Made by a program: the position numbers and the translations under genes
Notes under the pieces: model-generated
What the model was told of the DNA's origin: nothing
The model's input: only the letters and a program-made list of their open reading frames with translations
Databases searched by the model: none
Shown: positions 49,226-59,855 of the stretch, piece by piece
Layout: every line of letters begins with the position of its first letter
Position numbering within the stretch: the stretch's first letter is position 1
Source: Echinarachnius parma
Lineage: Eukaryota > Echinodermata > Echinoidea > Clypeasteroida > Echinarachniidae
Direction of reading: 5' to 3'
Assembly: GCA_037951105.1 (NCBI GenBank)
Contig: JBAMJV010004022.1
Location: 39,598 to 103,597 of the forward strand
DNA length: 64,000 nt

Positions 49226-49445
49226 TAATGGGAGCTCATTTTTTGTTGTTAAAGACTGGAAACTCGTTGCCTGTTTTGTTTTGCTTGTTCTATATCAGAG
49301 CATCAAGTCGTCTCGTCAGTTTTGGCAGCTACTGTAATATTTTTAAAAAATGTTCTCATCATGGAACTATTTCTCCTTGAATCCAATTGGAAAATGGCCA
49401 CTACAGGAAACATACTCAAACAATGTATATGTGCAAAGAAAGTGG

Positions 49446-49520
49446 GGCTCTGAGTGGCATTGAACCGGCGAACTGTGGATTGCTTGCCTGGTACTCCTAC
49501 CACTGAGTTTCTGTGATCAC
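49446..49520 (-). repeat. tRNA-derived sequence
   Basis: The minus strand has AACTCAGTGGTAGGAGTACC (A box) and CGCCGGTTCAATGCCA (B-box-like). Not a complete tRNA. Confidence 0.45.
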
Positions 49521-51151
49521 TTAATGGTGGCTCTTCCCTAAAAGCCCTTTTCAATTCTTCTCTAGTCCGAGACTTATAAACGTGGCACACCCTCGTAATA
49601 AGAAATCCATTTACGAAAGTGTGCTTTGAAGTGTAAAGGGATATTGTATTTTGTCTTAATTCAATATTAAACACACGGGAACGGATTAGATACAAACTTG
49701 ATGAATATACCCCTTAGATTAGATACAAACTTGATGAATAAACCCCTTGACTACTGTAACCGGGTGGGTTGTGTACAACGTCTATAGGGATTTCAGAAAC
49801 TCGAAGGGTACAGGTTCAGAATGAGCATCATGTGATGGTGTGTGTTGATAACATATGATTTTTTGTTTTTAAAAAATGTTACGTAAAATTCAAAATGATC
49901 ATTATGACTTAATGACATGCCTGGAAAATATGTGTTTAGTCAGACCTCAGTTATCCGTAAACTCTTAGCAGATGCGATCTCACAGTTTAGTAATAGAGAT
50001 TAAAAAAGTGATAACGATAGAAATTAATCATTAATTAGTTCATATAGATATAAAAACATCTGAATATCATATTATGTTGATATTCAGATGTGTTTAACTG
50101 CGATATTATGAACCCGAAACAATTTTCCATTAAGTTGGACCAATAAGATATTGAATTGAATTAACTTGAATTGATAATAACAATGATGATAATACTGTAA
50201 CATAATGATAATAATAAAAAGAAGAACACAACAAATAATCAAACTATTATAATTCTAATCTTGCTATTGTGCTTCACTTCAATCACTACACAGTTCATAT
50301 GCGGATAAACCCTTTTGCTTGTAAGGTCTGCAGATGTCAATTGTGGGACGGCATAGTACACAAAGTACAACAGCAGTGGGTTTGTAGATAATATCAAAAT
50401 GGTTGCATAAGATATTGGAATCCAGTGTTGTTTTTGTTACAGTTTTGTCGACATGAAATGAAAATGTACATTAATTCTGTGATCCAAGCTTTGGGAAAGC
50501 ATTCCAGCAATAATGTGTTTATATTGAGTAACATTATATAATTAGTTTAGTTTCTTTATGTGAAGATTTAATGTGGTATGATTATTTTGTCGAGAAAAGT
50601 TCGTGCGAATACGAGTTGACAGAAGATTCTATGCAGTTATCATGTGTACATAATATAGAGGTAGCAATTATAACCGGGTGAGCTTTAAGATATATTAGCG
50701 CAAATAGTCCAGCTTTTTTTGCTTAGACTAGTTTATGATATAACCTAGTTCTTTCTCATTGTACCTGTACTTTGTACAGTTGTATCAGTTCTATTTCATT
50801 GTTTAAAGGTTTATTTCGTTTATATCCTGAGTGCACTTTCTTAATTAATTGATTGTGATTGATTTCCGTCTTCCTAGCCTTCCCAGATTGCAAATCTTCC
50901 ACATTCAATAGAATTATATTATATGAGATATAGAATTATTCATTTATTATCTGAAACGCATGGAAATTCATTTTGTGTACAATTTAATTCAATTCATAAC
51001 ATTTTATTTCATGTTCATTTTTCCATAGAAAATACAAACATAGTAATCAAGTAAAGATATCATGCCTGGGGATGCTACACAGCGGGTCGCCATTTTCAAC
51101 TAGGCTAGTTTGCATTATGCACCCTGCGCAAGGCGTTTGCAAGATGGCACC

Positions 51152-51305
51152 AGCCCATTTCATAAAACACTTGCAATTGTTGTAAATGTCCAATTATTGT
51201 AACTATTTGGTCAACAGCCAATCAGCATGGAGCATTACAGCTGTAACCATGGTAGTTACAATAATTGGACACTTGCAACAATTGCAAGTGTTTTATAAAA
51301 TGGGC
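51152..51305. mobile_element. complete foldback MITE, ATAATTGGACACTTGCAA family
   Basis: GCCCATTTCATAAAACACTT then GCAATTGTTG at the left pair with CAACAATTGCAAGTGTTTTA and TAAAATGGGC at the right. Central AGCCAATCAGCATGGAGCAT. Confidence 0.85.
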
Positions 51306-51500
51306 CAATGTTTTATGTCTCGTAAACTAATCCGAACTACCTACCAACATGAAATTGTACATATAATACAAAAACATAAATTCTTACTCTATAGATAGTA
51401 CATTTATACTATGAATATGTCATGTCTGAAACTAACATCTTCTTTCCTGTTCCCTCTTTATAAATCACTTTCTCTCTTTGTATCTCATTTTGCACTGAAA

Positions 51501-51669
51501 TACAATCAAACCTGTGTATAGTGACCACCTTAGGGGAACAAGAAACATGGTCAATGAAGACAGGGGACCCGTTTAGACAGGTTCCATAACTAGTTTTCTC
51601 TGTAGGGAATCGCTTTTGGTGGCCACTATACTATAGGCAGGTTGGGTGCTATAGACAGGTTTGGCTGTT
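51501..51669. mobile_element. CAGTCAAACCTG-family TIR element
   Basis: TACAATCAAACCTGTGTATA at the left and ATAGACAGGTTTGGCTGT at the right; internal GGTTCCATAACTAGTTTTC. Confidence 0.72.
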
Positions 51670-54600
51670 CTATTACACTTGAGAAGGTGCTACATATTCA
51701 GCTTTTTTCTTTGAGGTGAAGATTGATTGCCAATGTTATACCCAAAAAAAGATGTTTAAATAGGGGTTTTAGATGTTTTACGTCTTGTCAATATAAAGTT
51801 TAAATGACGGCAGAGAGAACATTGATGTTTTATAATTCATAAATTGAACATCTACTAACAAGTTAATACGATTTTAAAAATTAAAAAAATTTCTGTTAAA
51901 AAATTTCATTTCATTTGGTTTGATTTGATTTTCCAATTAAATGGCAATTGTTTTTCCTCATAATTCTATATGAAGCAAAAATGTCCAAAAGAAGACATTT
52001 ATTCACTATGTAATCCATTTATGAGAGAATGCATGTGAGGCTAAAAGAAATAAGTGGGAGTCTTGAATGTCAAATATCAAATTAATTATGTTGCCTATTT
52101 TACACATAACTTTAATTTGTGAGATGTCTAGCAGTAAAACCTTTGAAAGGAATATTCTTGCCGTTTGGATGAAGGTGTTAATTTGAGAAAAAGTAACTAT
52201 TCTATAAGTCTCTTTTGAAGTGTCTTTCAAGTGTACCAAATTCAAGTGTTGCTATTTTTTACAATGCTACGACTGTATTTAATACTATATTTTGTTTGCT
52301 CTTTTTCTAGATTTGCACACTAAATAACTACAAACTAATTTTGATGGTTTTATGACATGGCGGTTCTAATGACATGGGTTAATGTTGGTTTGATAGTTAT
52401 GGTATATATGGGAATAGTATGTTTGTGCTGGGGTTATAGTCAATATTTGCTTATACATATATTCTATTTTGTTTAATTCATCATTTGGAAGCACTGAGAC
52501 AAAATGTTTAAATTCAAAACCCTGTTTTTGTGCAAACATTTCATTGTTTATTTTACTTTCATAATAAAAACTTCCTGTATTTCATTTGGTGCTTTCTTAT
52601 TATGAGGATGTTAATAATTCCAAAACATATACAATTTCAGTGTTGGTTTTATCCATTCTCTAAAAAAAGGTATGATATGAACAATATTACATACAGTATG
52701 TTTTATGAACAGAATATTGATGGTTGGGATTTATTTTGGGAAAAAATAGCTTTTACATACGTGTAGATAGTGGACTGATAGCAACTTGGAAATAATTTAC
52801 ATACAGTATTACACAAAATTAACCTACTGAAATATGTGAATAATAGTAGGATAAGATTGTTTAAAACAATTTCATTAAGATTGAAGAGACAGAATCTCGA
52901 AATATCAATATGAAAAACTTAATTTTGCACCCGCAAAACATGAGACATTTGAATGTAATACTTGTTTTTCACTAAAACAAAATTAACTGAGCCTTTTTAA
53001 TAAGGTTTGTCATGATAAACTCAAACACTATTTTTGTATTTTGTTAATATAAGCACATTCAAATGTGAACAAGGGTTGCATAGATATGTTTTAATAAAAT
53101 CTCTTATACAAGCACTTATAAACCACATTTTATTGAAGCACAATTTTTGACTACTAGTTCTTAAATACACAAGTAATGGACAAGTTGTAAATCTATAGCA
53201 GCCTTTTATTGTGTGTAATATAAGAAATCTTGCCTTCAAATACTTGTTTGAAATATAAACTTATGTCTACTTATCTACAAACTATGACAGAAAGAAATTA
53301 TTACTTTCCTAACAAAGCTGCAAATTGAGAAAGTTTGCCCTAGTCCAAGTACATGCTACAGTGTATATTAAAAATAAGAGTTGATATCAAAATAAAAACT
53401 GAAATTTGAGTTTAATATCGTCTTCCTTCCATGAACTGCAGCACATTTTGTATTTGTGTACAGCAATATAGCTTTATAGGTAGTTGTATGTTGCTTTAAA
53501 GGGATATACAGTGGACCCTCTGTATAATAAGGTACATGTATCTGATATAACAAGGCTATTTCACAGGTCCAGGTTCTATGGATTATTTTCAAGCCCTGAT
53601 ATGAGATATCTGATAAAAAACAAGGTAAATTCAATGAGGTTTTGCTGTACCACCATAGAATGAGTGATGCTATTGAATTGTCTGTAATTTTCGTCACATT
53701 CGTCCACTTCTATCTTATTAAGTAAAGTGTAAAATAAATTGTGTCTTTTCAATGTTGGCTGTTGCCAATATGGCATTTGGATGTATCTGATCAAATTAAT
53801 GTCTGATCAATTTAGTTATTTGTTGCACAATGTGGAGAAAACAGCAATGTGTATGATCAAAGTACATCATATTTTCTCTGTGAAAACAAGTTGCAAAGTT
53901 CAGATTATCATTTATAGAAATCTAAACAGTAATCAGCATTGTGCATGAAATACATTACCAAAGATTTTAGGGAAAGGAATTTGTAAGAATACTCTCAGTG
54001 ATTTTTAGGTGTAGTTTGTGTTGGATTCTAAAAACTTATTTGATATCTACCATAACAAATGACTGAACAAATTGAGTAAGTGGTTTAGAAAAAAATCTAT
54101 TCAAAAGGCTGGCTTGGTTTTAGTTTACTAATTATAGTTTTGATCCAATGATGTTGTGTGCATTATGTGCTTACATTATGTAGTCTAATTCCACAATGAG
54201 CATTCCTTGAGTGTTGATATATCGATGTTATGATTATGTTATATATTTTTGTTATTCTTCCAAACGTGATGCTAATACAATAGATCACACAACACCATTG
54301 TTTTGTATTTGGCACTTTATTATGCAAGGGTTTGTGGGATTTGCACAATTCTTATTAGACCTTCAACGACCTGTAAACCACAAATATGTCTGTAAATATT
54401 TTACTTTTATCATATTTGCCAGTGTTTATATAAAATTGTGAAACCAACTCTATCTACCAACGCACAGTGGCCTTCAAAATCATGTCAAGCATTTGTGTGT
54501 GTGTGTATATTATGTGTGTGTAATGTAATAAGAAATACCAATATATGTGTCGGTTGGTGTGTGTAAAATCATGGAATGTCTGTGTGTATATTATTGATAT

Positions 54601-55046
54601 ATCTATATATTAATAGAAAAGAGAGAGAGAGAAACTTTTTTCTTTTTGAAGGAAAGCTCTAGCTGTAACTAGATGTACATGAATTGGGATTAGTACAAGA
54701 CTAAAATTGGATGTACAGTATATTGTTGAAACTCAAGAAATAGTATGTATAAAATAAGTGACACGTGTGAAATATTCCGATCTGCTGTGAATATTCTGCT
54801 CTATTAAAAGCAGGATAGAAATTATCTTGGTTTCGACAAGATTTAAATGCTGGGTATGTATAGTTTTGCACAGTTTTATATTTTATGATGTCCAAATTAT
54901 CAGAATGAAATATGGACCTGAACATTGAATAAGCTGAGATACATTATGCTTCCACATCAGTAAAAGAATTTATATTATAATGATGTATTAAGATGTTAGT
55001 GGATCCGATTAAAAGGAAACAAAACCTGTTGTATATTTGATCATAG

Positions 55047-57053
55047 TTATTGTATGAAGAATTATATAATATTGTCAAGGTTGAGAATGCATTTCTATAT
55101 ATTGATAGTCTTGAGAATATATTTGGGATTAAGGGAAAAGGTGTGTTTTATTTTTATACAAACTGAATTACATGTTCATATTATAATCATGGCATTTACT
55201 TAAATAAAATTTATTATCAGTCTTACATACATCTTTGATCTTGTCTTTATGTTGTGAATCATGGGTGTCAACAGGGGGGAATATGGGTGGGGGAGGGGGG
55301 GGTGAGTGACTGAGCAGAAAAGTTATAAAATATGAGTGTGGATGGTGATAAATTGATTGATTGATTAAATGATTTTTTATAATAAACTGCTGGATGGCTC
55401 TTAACCAGGAATGCCCGCATGGCACTCCTGATTTTCTTATACAAAGTAGTCAAGGGGACATGGGGGCACTTCCCCCTTGCAAAGACAAATCAAAATAAAC
55501 AGAGAATAAGACTGAGAGTGCCCCCCTCCCCCCCCCCCCCTGTCCCATAACAACAGTAAAGCCAACACTATCAAAATCTATTTATGATAGGTTTGACACA
55601 ACTCCTTCATCCCGTATTCCTCATCCTCCCTAAGTCACAGCCCCCCGATCTCCCCTCATGTGACAAATTATTTCATTAATTTCCATAATTTGAAAAAAAA
55701 CAATAGGAAACTTAAGGGGACCTTTTTTTTTTTAAACAAAGAAATACATAGGGTGTTTTGAAAAAACAAAGAATAAGGTATGCCTCACCCCCCCCCCCCC
55801 CCCCAAATCAGTCTGACCATGCAACGCCACTTCCCTTGTTTCTTCATCCATACCCCCCCCCCCCCCCCCCCCCTGCGAGGGTACTCCCTATATATACCTG
55901 GCACTATAGGTATATGTGCCCTCCTTAAGACCGACCCCCTTCAGCTCAATTTTTTGTTCCGGAGACCCCCAAAATCCTAAATATTAGCCGTTGCGCTGTT
56001 CTGCAGACCCCCAAATCCTAATTACAGGCCGTTCCGACCATTCCGACCATTCTGCCCTTATTGTATGAAGAATTATATAATATTGTCAAGGTTGAGAATG
56101 CATTTCTATATATTGATAGTCTTGAGAATATATTTGGGATTAAGGGAAAAGGTGTGTTTTATTTTTTACAAACTGAATTACATGTTCATATTATAATCAT
56201 GGCATTTACTTAAATAAAATTTATTATCAGTCTTACATACATCTTTGATCTTGTCTTTATGTTGTGAATCATGGGTGTCAACAGGGGGGAATATGGGTGG
56301 GGGAGGGGGGGGGGGGGGGTGAGTGACTGAGCAGAAAAGTTATAAAATATGAGTGTGGATGGTGATAAATTGATTGATTGATTAAATGATTTTTTATAAT
56401 AAACTGCTGGATGGCTCTTAACCAGGAATGCCCGCATGGCACTCCTGATTTTCTTATACAAAGTAGTCAAGGGGACATGGGGGCACTTCCCCCTTGCAAA
56501 GACAAATCAAAATAAACAGAGAATAAGACTGAGAGTGCCCCCCTCCCCCCCCCCCCTGTCCCATAACAACAGTAAAGCCAACACTATCAAAATCTATTTA
56601 TGATAGGTTTGACACAACTCCTTCATCCCGTATTCCTCATCCTCCCTAAGTCACAGCCCCCCGATCTCCCCTCATGTGACAAATTATTTCATTAATTTCC
56701 ATAATTTGAAAAAAAACAATAGGAAACTTAAGGGGACCTTTTTTTTTTTAAACAAAGAAATACATAGGGTGTTTTGAAAAAACAAAGAATAAGGTATGCC
56801 TCCCCCCCCCCCCCCCAAATCAGTCTGACCATGCAACGCCACTTCCCTTGTTTCTTCATCCATACCCCCCCCCCCCCCCCTGCGAGGGTACTCCCTATAT
56901 ATACCTGGCACTATAGGTATATGTGCCCTCCTTAAGACCGACCCCCTTCAGCTCAATTTTTTGTTCCGGAGACCCCCAAAATCCTAAATATTAGCCGTTG
57001 CGCTGTTCTGCAGACCCCCAAATCCTAATTACAGGCCGTTCCGACCATTCTGC
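55047..57053. repeat. 1-kb near-identical tandem duplication
   Basis: 55047-56057 and 56058-57053 match throughout (start TTATTGTATGAAGAATTATA, end CCGTTCCGACCATTCTGCC). The differences are mostly in the lengths of G and C runs. No gene; the repeated open frames in the two copies are the same sequence. Confidence 0.95.
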
Positions 57054-57939
57054 CTTTCTTCGGCATTACCTGGCGATTCGCTCCGGAGACCCCCCTTGCA
57101 AACGGAGCTATCTGCTCTGGATTCCCCTACATATTGGAATCCTGGGAGGGCACATATGTCTACCTACCAAAAATGTGGTGAAATGCCCCCCCCCCCCCCC
57201 CCCCCCCCCGGTTCCCCCCTTCCTTACCACTATAAACAACATGCACCCAGTCCAATTCAGCATCTTTTCAACTTTGTTAGCTTTACATGAAAGGTAAACT
57301 AATGTACACGTTTTGGTCACTTGTCAAAATTTATAGGTGTTGTTTTCTCGAGTGAAAACACTGTAGGGTAATTTAAAAACAACAATAAAGCCTCATTATT
57401 CTGCCTTCAGTCTCTATTTCGATTTTTAGCAATTATAATTAGCAAATTTTTGACAATTTTTATGTAATTGATGAAAACAAAATATATCCAAATACCCCCG
57501 CGCTCCTTCCTTGTTGTTATTTCTCGAATTTCTCGACCAAATTACACAAAAGGGAGGTACTGTATACAAGTTCAGCCTGGAATTCAGACTAAATCGCACT
57601 GGTCTTGCGTAACACTACAGTCTACACAACAGTGTTCTGCTCGTGAAGATTTCATCATCAATTTGAACATCTATTACCTGGAAGTTGAGAGAGAAACTGG
57701 AGAAATCAAAATCATTTTGAATTTTGTTGTGTCATAATTAGTTAGAAATACGTGTATATAACCATTATACTGTTTTAAATCATGAATCGACATCAAATTT
57801 TGAACTGTAGTTTTTCTTCGTGGTACGCAAACTTCGTAGAGCACACGATTGAGAGGTAAGCAGTAACGTATTGTGAATACATGTGCGAAACTAATTGAAT
57901 TCGCTTCTGAAGCTCTTGGCTCTTTTTCTATTATGGTTG
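57054..57939. other. gene-free stretch
   Basis: A C-run of about 25 at 57187-57211 and otherwise AT-rich sequence. No exon or element recognised. Confidence 0.5.
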
Positions 57940-58545
57940 AGAGGTACACATCGGCACCCTAATACATTTCCGACAGATTTAGACTTAGAAATCGTACAAA
58001 TTTCTTAAAACTTTACTCATACATTGAGAAAATAGTGCAGATTTCGATGCCATGATCAGATTTGCGATTTATAAGTTATATTTTGAGATATCGACATCGT
58101 CTTCGAACGTGCGCATTATTTTTTGGCTTCACGAGATCGAGATCGCTTTGTTTTTTTAAACCGGCACCCCTCAAATCTCATAGACAATGCAAGCAACTCA
58201 ACATTTCTTGTGCGATGTTGGCATCATTCACAAATTTACTCATAGTGGATGATCTATGCATGATTTCTCTTCTGACCAGTTCAGCCGCATCATCACTAGA
58301 TCGACAAATCTAGCTCTTTCATGGCCTCTTGCTCTTTGACATTATTATTAGTGACATAATTTACTGTTGGCATTATCTATAATGCCGACAGTAAAATATG
58401 TCACTAATAATGTCAAAGAGGCCATGAAAGTGCTAGATTTGTCGATCTACATTGATCACATGCGCGATTTTTCACAACACGCGCAAAAACAAATTTTACG
58501 CGGGGTGCCGATATTAAAAAACAGTGCCGATGTGTCACGTAGAAC
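57940..58545. mobile_element. large foldback (about 600 bases)
   Basis: The centre at 58377-58383 is flanked by inverted arms: ATTTACTGTTGGCATTAT against AATGCCGACAGTAAAAT, then AGTGACATAAT, TGACATTATTATTAGTGAC, CATGGCCTC and ATCGACAAATCTAGC. Outer ends TACACATCGGCACCC and GTGCCGATGTGTCACG are also inverted. Confidence 0.75.
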
Positions 58546-58557
58546 TTATCGCACTTA

Positions 58558-58818
58558 GCCATGTACAGTGAGTTTGCGAGCTCCCATTGGTTGATCGCCC
58601 GATCTCCGGTCAAACGTCAGAGCGCTCTCTCCCTGACTGGGCTCAGTCAAGCAGAGAGCGCAGTGATGTTTCACCTTGTGGGCGGAGCCTTGCTCTACTG
58701 CTCGGGTCTAATACATGCAGAGCGCTATGCCTGGCTTCGGCTCTTGCGCGAAGCCACGCCCCATCTGTCAATCTTCATCCGTGCCAAGCAAAAACGGTGA
58801 CCAAAACTCACTGACATG
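58558..58818. mobile_element. GC-rich element with inverted ends
   Basis: GCCATGTACAGTGAGTTT at the left and AAACTCACTGACATGCC at the right. Inside is an inverted GAGCGCTCTCT ... AGAGAGCGC hairpin and CCATTGGTTGATCG. CpG-rich; it may instead be part of a promoter. Confidence 0.5.
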
Positions 58819-59119
58819 CCATACATTATACACGTGTCGAATCTCACCCATAGGTGTCGCACACTAATCATCGGTACACATAGACAATAGAAAAATCAAA
58901 GAATCATTCAAAACAACTCGCGAATTTATAAGTTAAATATTACGAAAATGAGAACTTACCAAACTGCTGAGAAGCCGATTAGTAGGAAGAATATCTCAGC
59001 TTTCGAATGGTGCAAAAAAATTCGTCAAAAATCGAAATTTGACTGGAATATCACGAGTTTGGTATCAGAATGTAGGGGCCATCGACAGCTTTCTCCTCGC
59101 ATACAAATGGTATAACGTT

Positions 59120-59240
59120 GAGTCTATGGCAGCATGCGAAAGCCAATCAGAAGGCGCCTTCTAGCTGCAGCGTGAGTTGGCTTATGCAAATGAGGCCGAT
59201 CGGATCGCGAGCCGGTTTGAACGTAACGCGCATGCGCGAA
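59120..59240. promoter_or_regulatory. putative promoter region upstream of CDC123
   Basis: CpG-rich block with a CCAAT box (AGCCAATCAG near 59139), an octamer-like ATGCAAAT near 59185 and the palindrome GCGCATGCGC (NRF-1-type) near 59228, about 550 bases before the first recognised CDC123 exon. Orientation and start site cannot be fixed; a consensus GTAAGT donor on the minus strand near 58964 would also allow a divergent transcript. Confidence 0.45.
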
Positions 59241-59352
59241 TGGGAGCAATAGTTCTACGTGTGTGTATAGTACACCTACCATACATGGATTCTGGGCTAA
59301 TTATTAAGAAATACTTTTAAGTCAAACATTATTTGAAAGAGAATATATATAC

Positions 59353-59402
59353 AATGCAATTCTTAAGAACTAATATTATTAGTTCTAAAGAATTGAATTG
59401 TA
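59353..59402. repeat. 50-base hairpin
   Basis: ACAATGCAATTCTTAAGAAC then TAATATTA and GTTCTAAAGAATTGAATTGT: nearly perfect inverted arms. Confidence 0.8.
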
Positions 59403-59786
59403 TAAATGCAGACTTCAGTTTAACAAACAATGTCTACACTTATCTTAGCTCTGCATCTTCGTCTGCAGTTCAAAAACATTTCATCATTAAAAAATAATAT
59501 TATTCCTTTGGGCCTTTGAGTGTGACTTGACTTTATCCCTTTTTGGGACTTGTCCCCAAAATATTCAGACTGGAGTCTATAAAGAAAACATGTAATACTA
59601 AAATCAACCAGTCTTGTAGGAGTTGATTGTTATTTGTTTATTCTGGTAGATTCCTTTAAAATGTGATGAATTATGAAATTTTAATTTTCACTTTATCATT
59701 AATATTGGACAAGAACAATGCAAAGATGGTAATACTTATTTTATCACTCTATATTAATCTAAAATATTGCCTTTATTTTCTACCAG

Positions 59787-59855
59787 TGAAATCATCAAGT
59801 TGCCTCAAAACTTTGTTGATTATCTTCATGCGGATGGAGTGTATCTTCCTCCGAG
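59787..59855 (+). CDS. CDC123: CDC123 exon 2 (first recognised)
   Basis: Acceptor TTCTACCAG, donor GAG|GTAAGA; the first base completes a split codon. Reads [20 protein letters not shown] then PP, like 'KSVILPLPQNVKDYLLDDG' of human CDC123. Confidence 0.93.

Larger units (their letters stand above)
43485..48640. other. DOCK intron 29
   Basis: 5.2-kb intron of AT-rich sequence with diverged and clear tandem duplications (43795-44100, 44351-44704), a foldback (46755-46976) and a retroelement tail (47713-47781). No exon recognised; open frames here lack codon structure. Confidence 0.65.
49226..55046. other. DOCK 3' untranslated/flanking and gene-free DNA
   Basis: No splice-supported coding sequence. 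Contents: tRNA-derived remnant (49446-49520), CCCTTGACTAC-type repeat (49690-49800), 14-base-arm hairpin (50066-50101), foldback (51152-51305), TIR element (51501-51669), TG-rich stretch (54495-54600). The 3' UTR end cannot be fixed; several AATAAA occur. Confidence 0.6.

Noticed and set aside
48618-48977. 119-residue open frame with Glu-Asp-Pro repeats
   Set aside because: Wrong frame of the exon 30 minisatellite; the splice phase from exon 29 selects the Gly-Gly-Pro frame, which runs to a stop in exactly 195 codons.
48796-49014. Minus-strand collagen-like open frame
   Set aside because: Antisense of the same 9-base repeat; no splice signals or family support on the minus strand.
58949-59116. 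Open frame starting MRTYQTAEKP as CDC123 first exon
   Set aside because: It resembles the family N-terminus only vaguely and has no donor in the phase needed by the exon at 59787.
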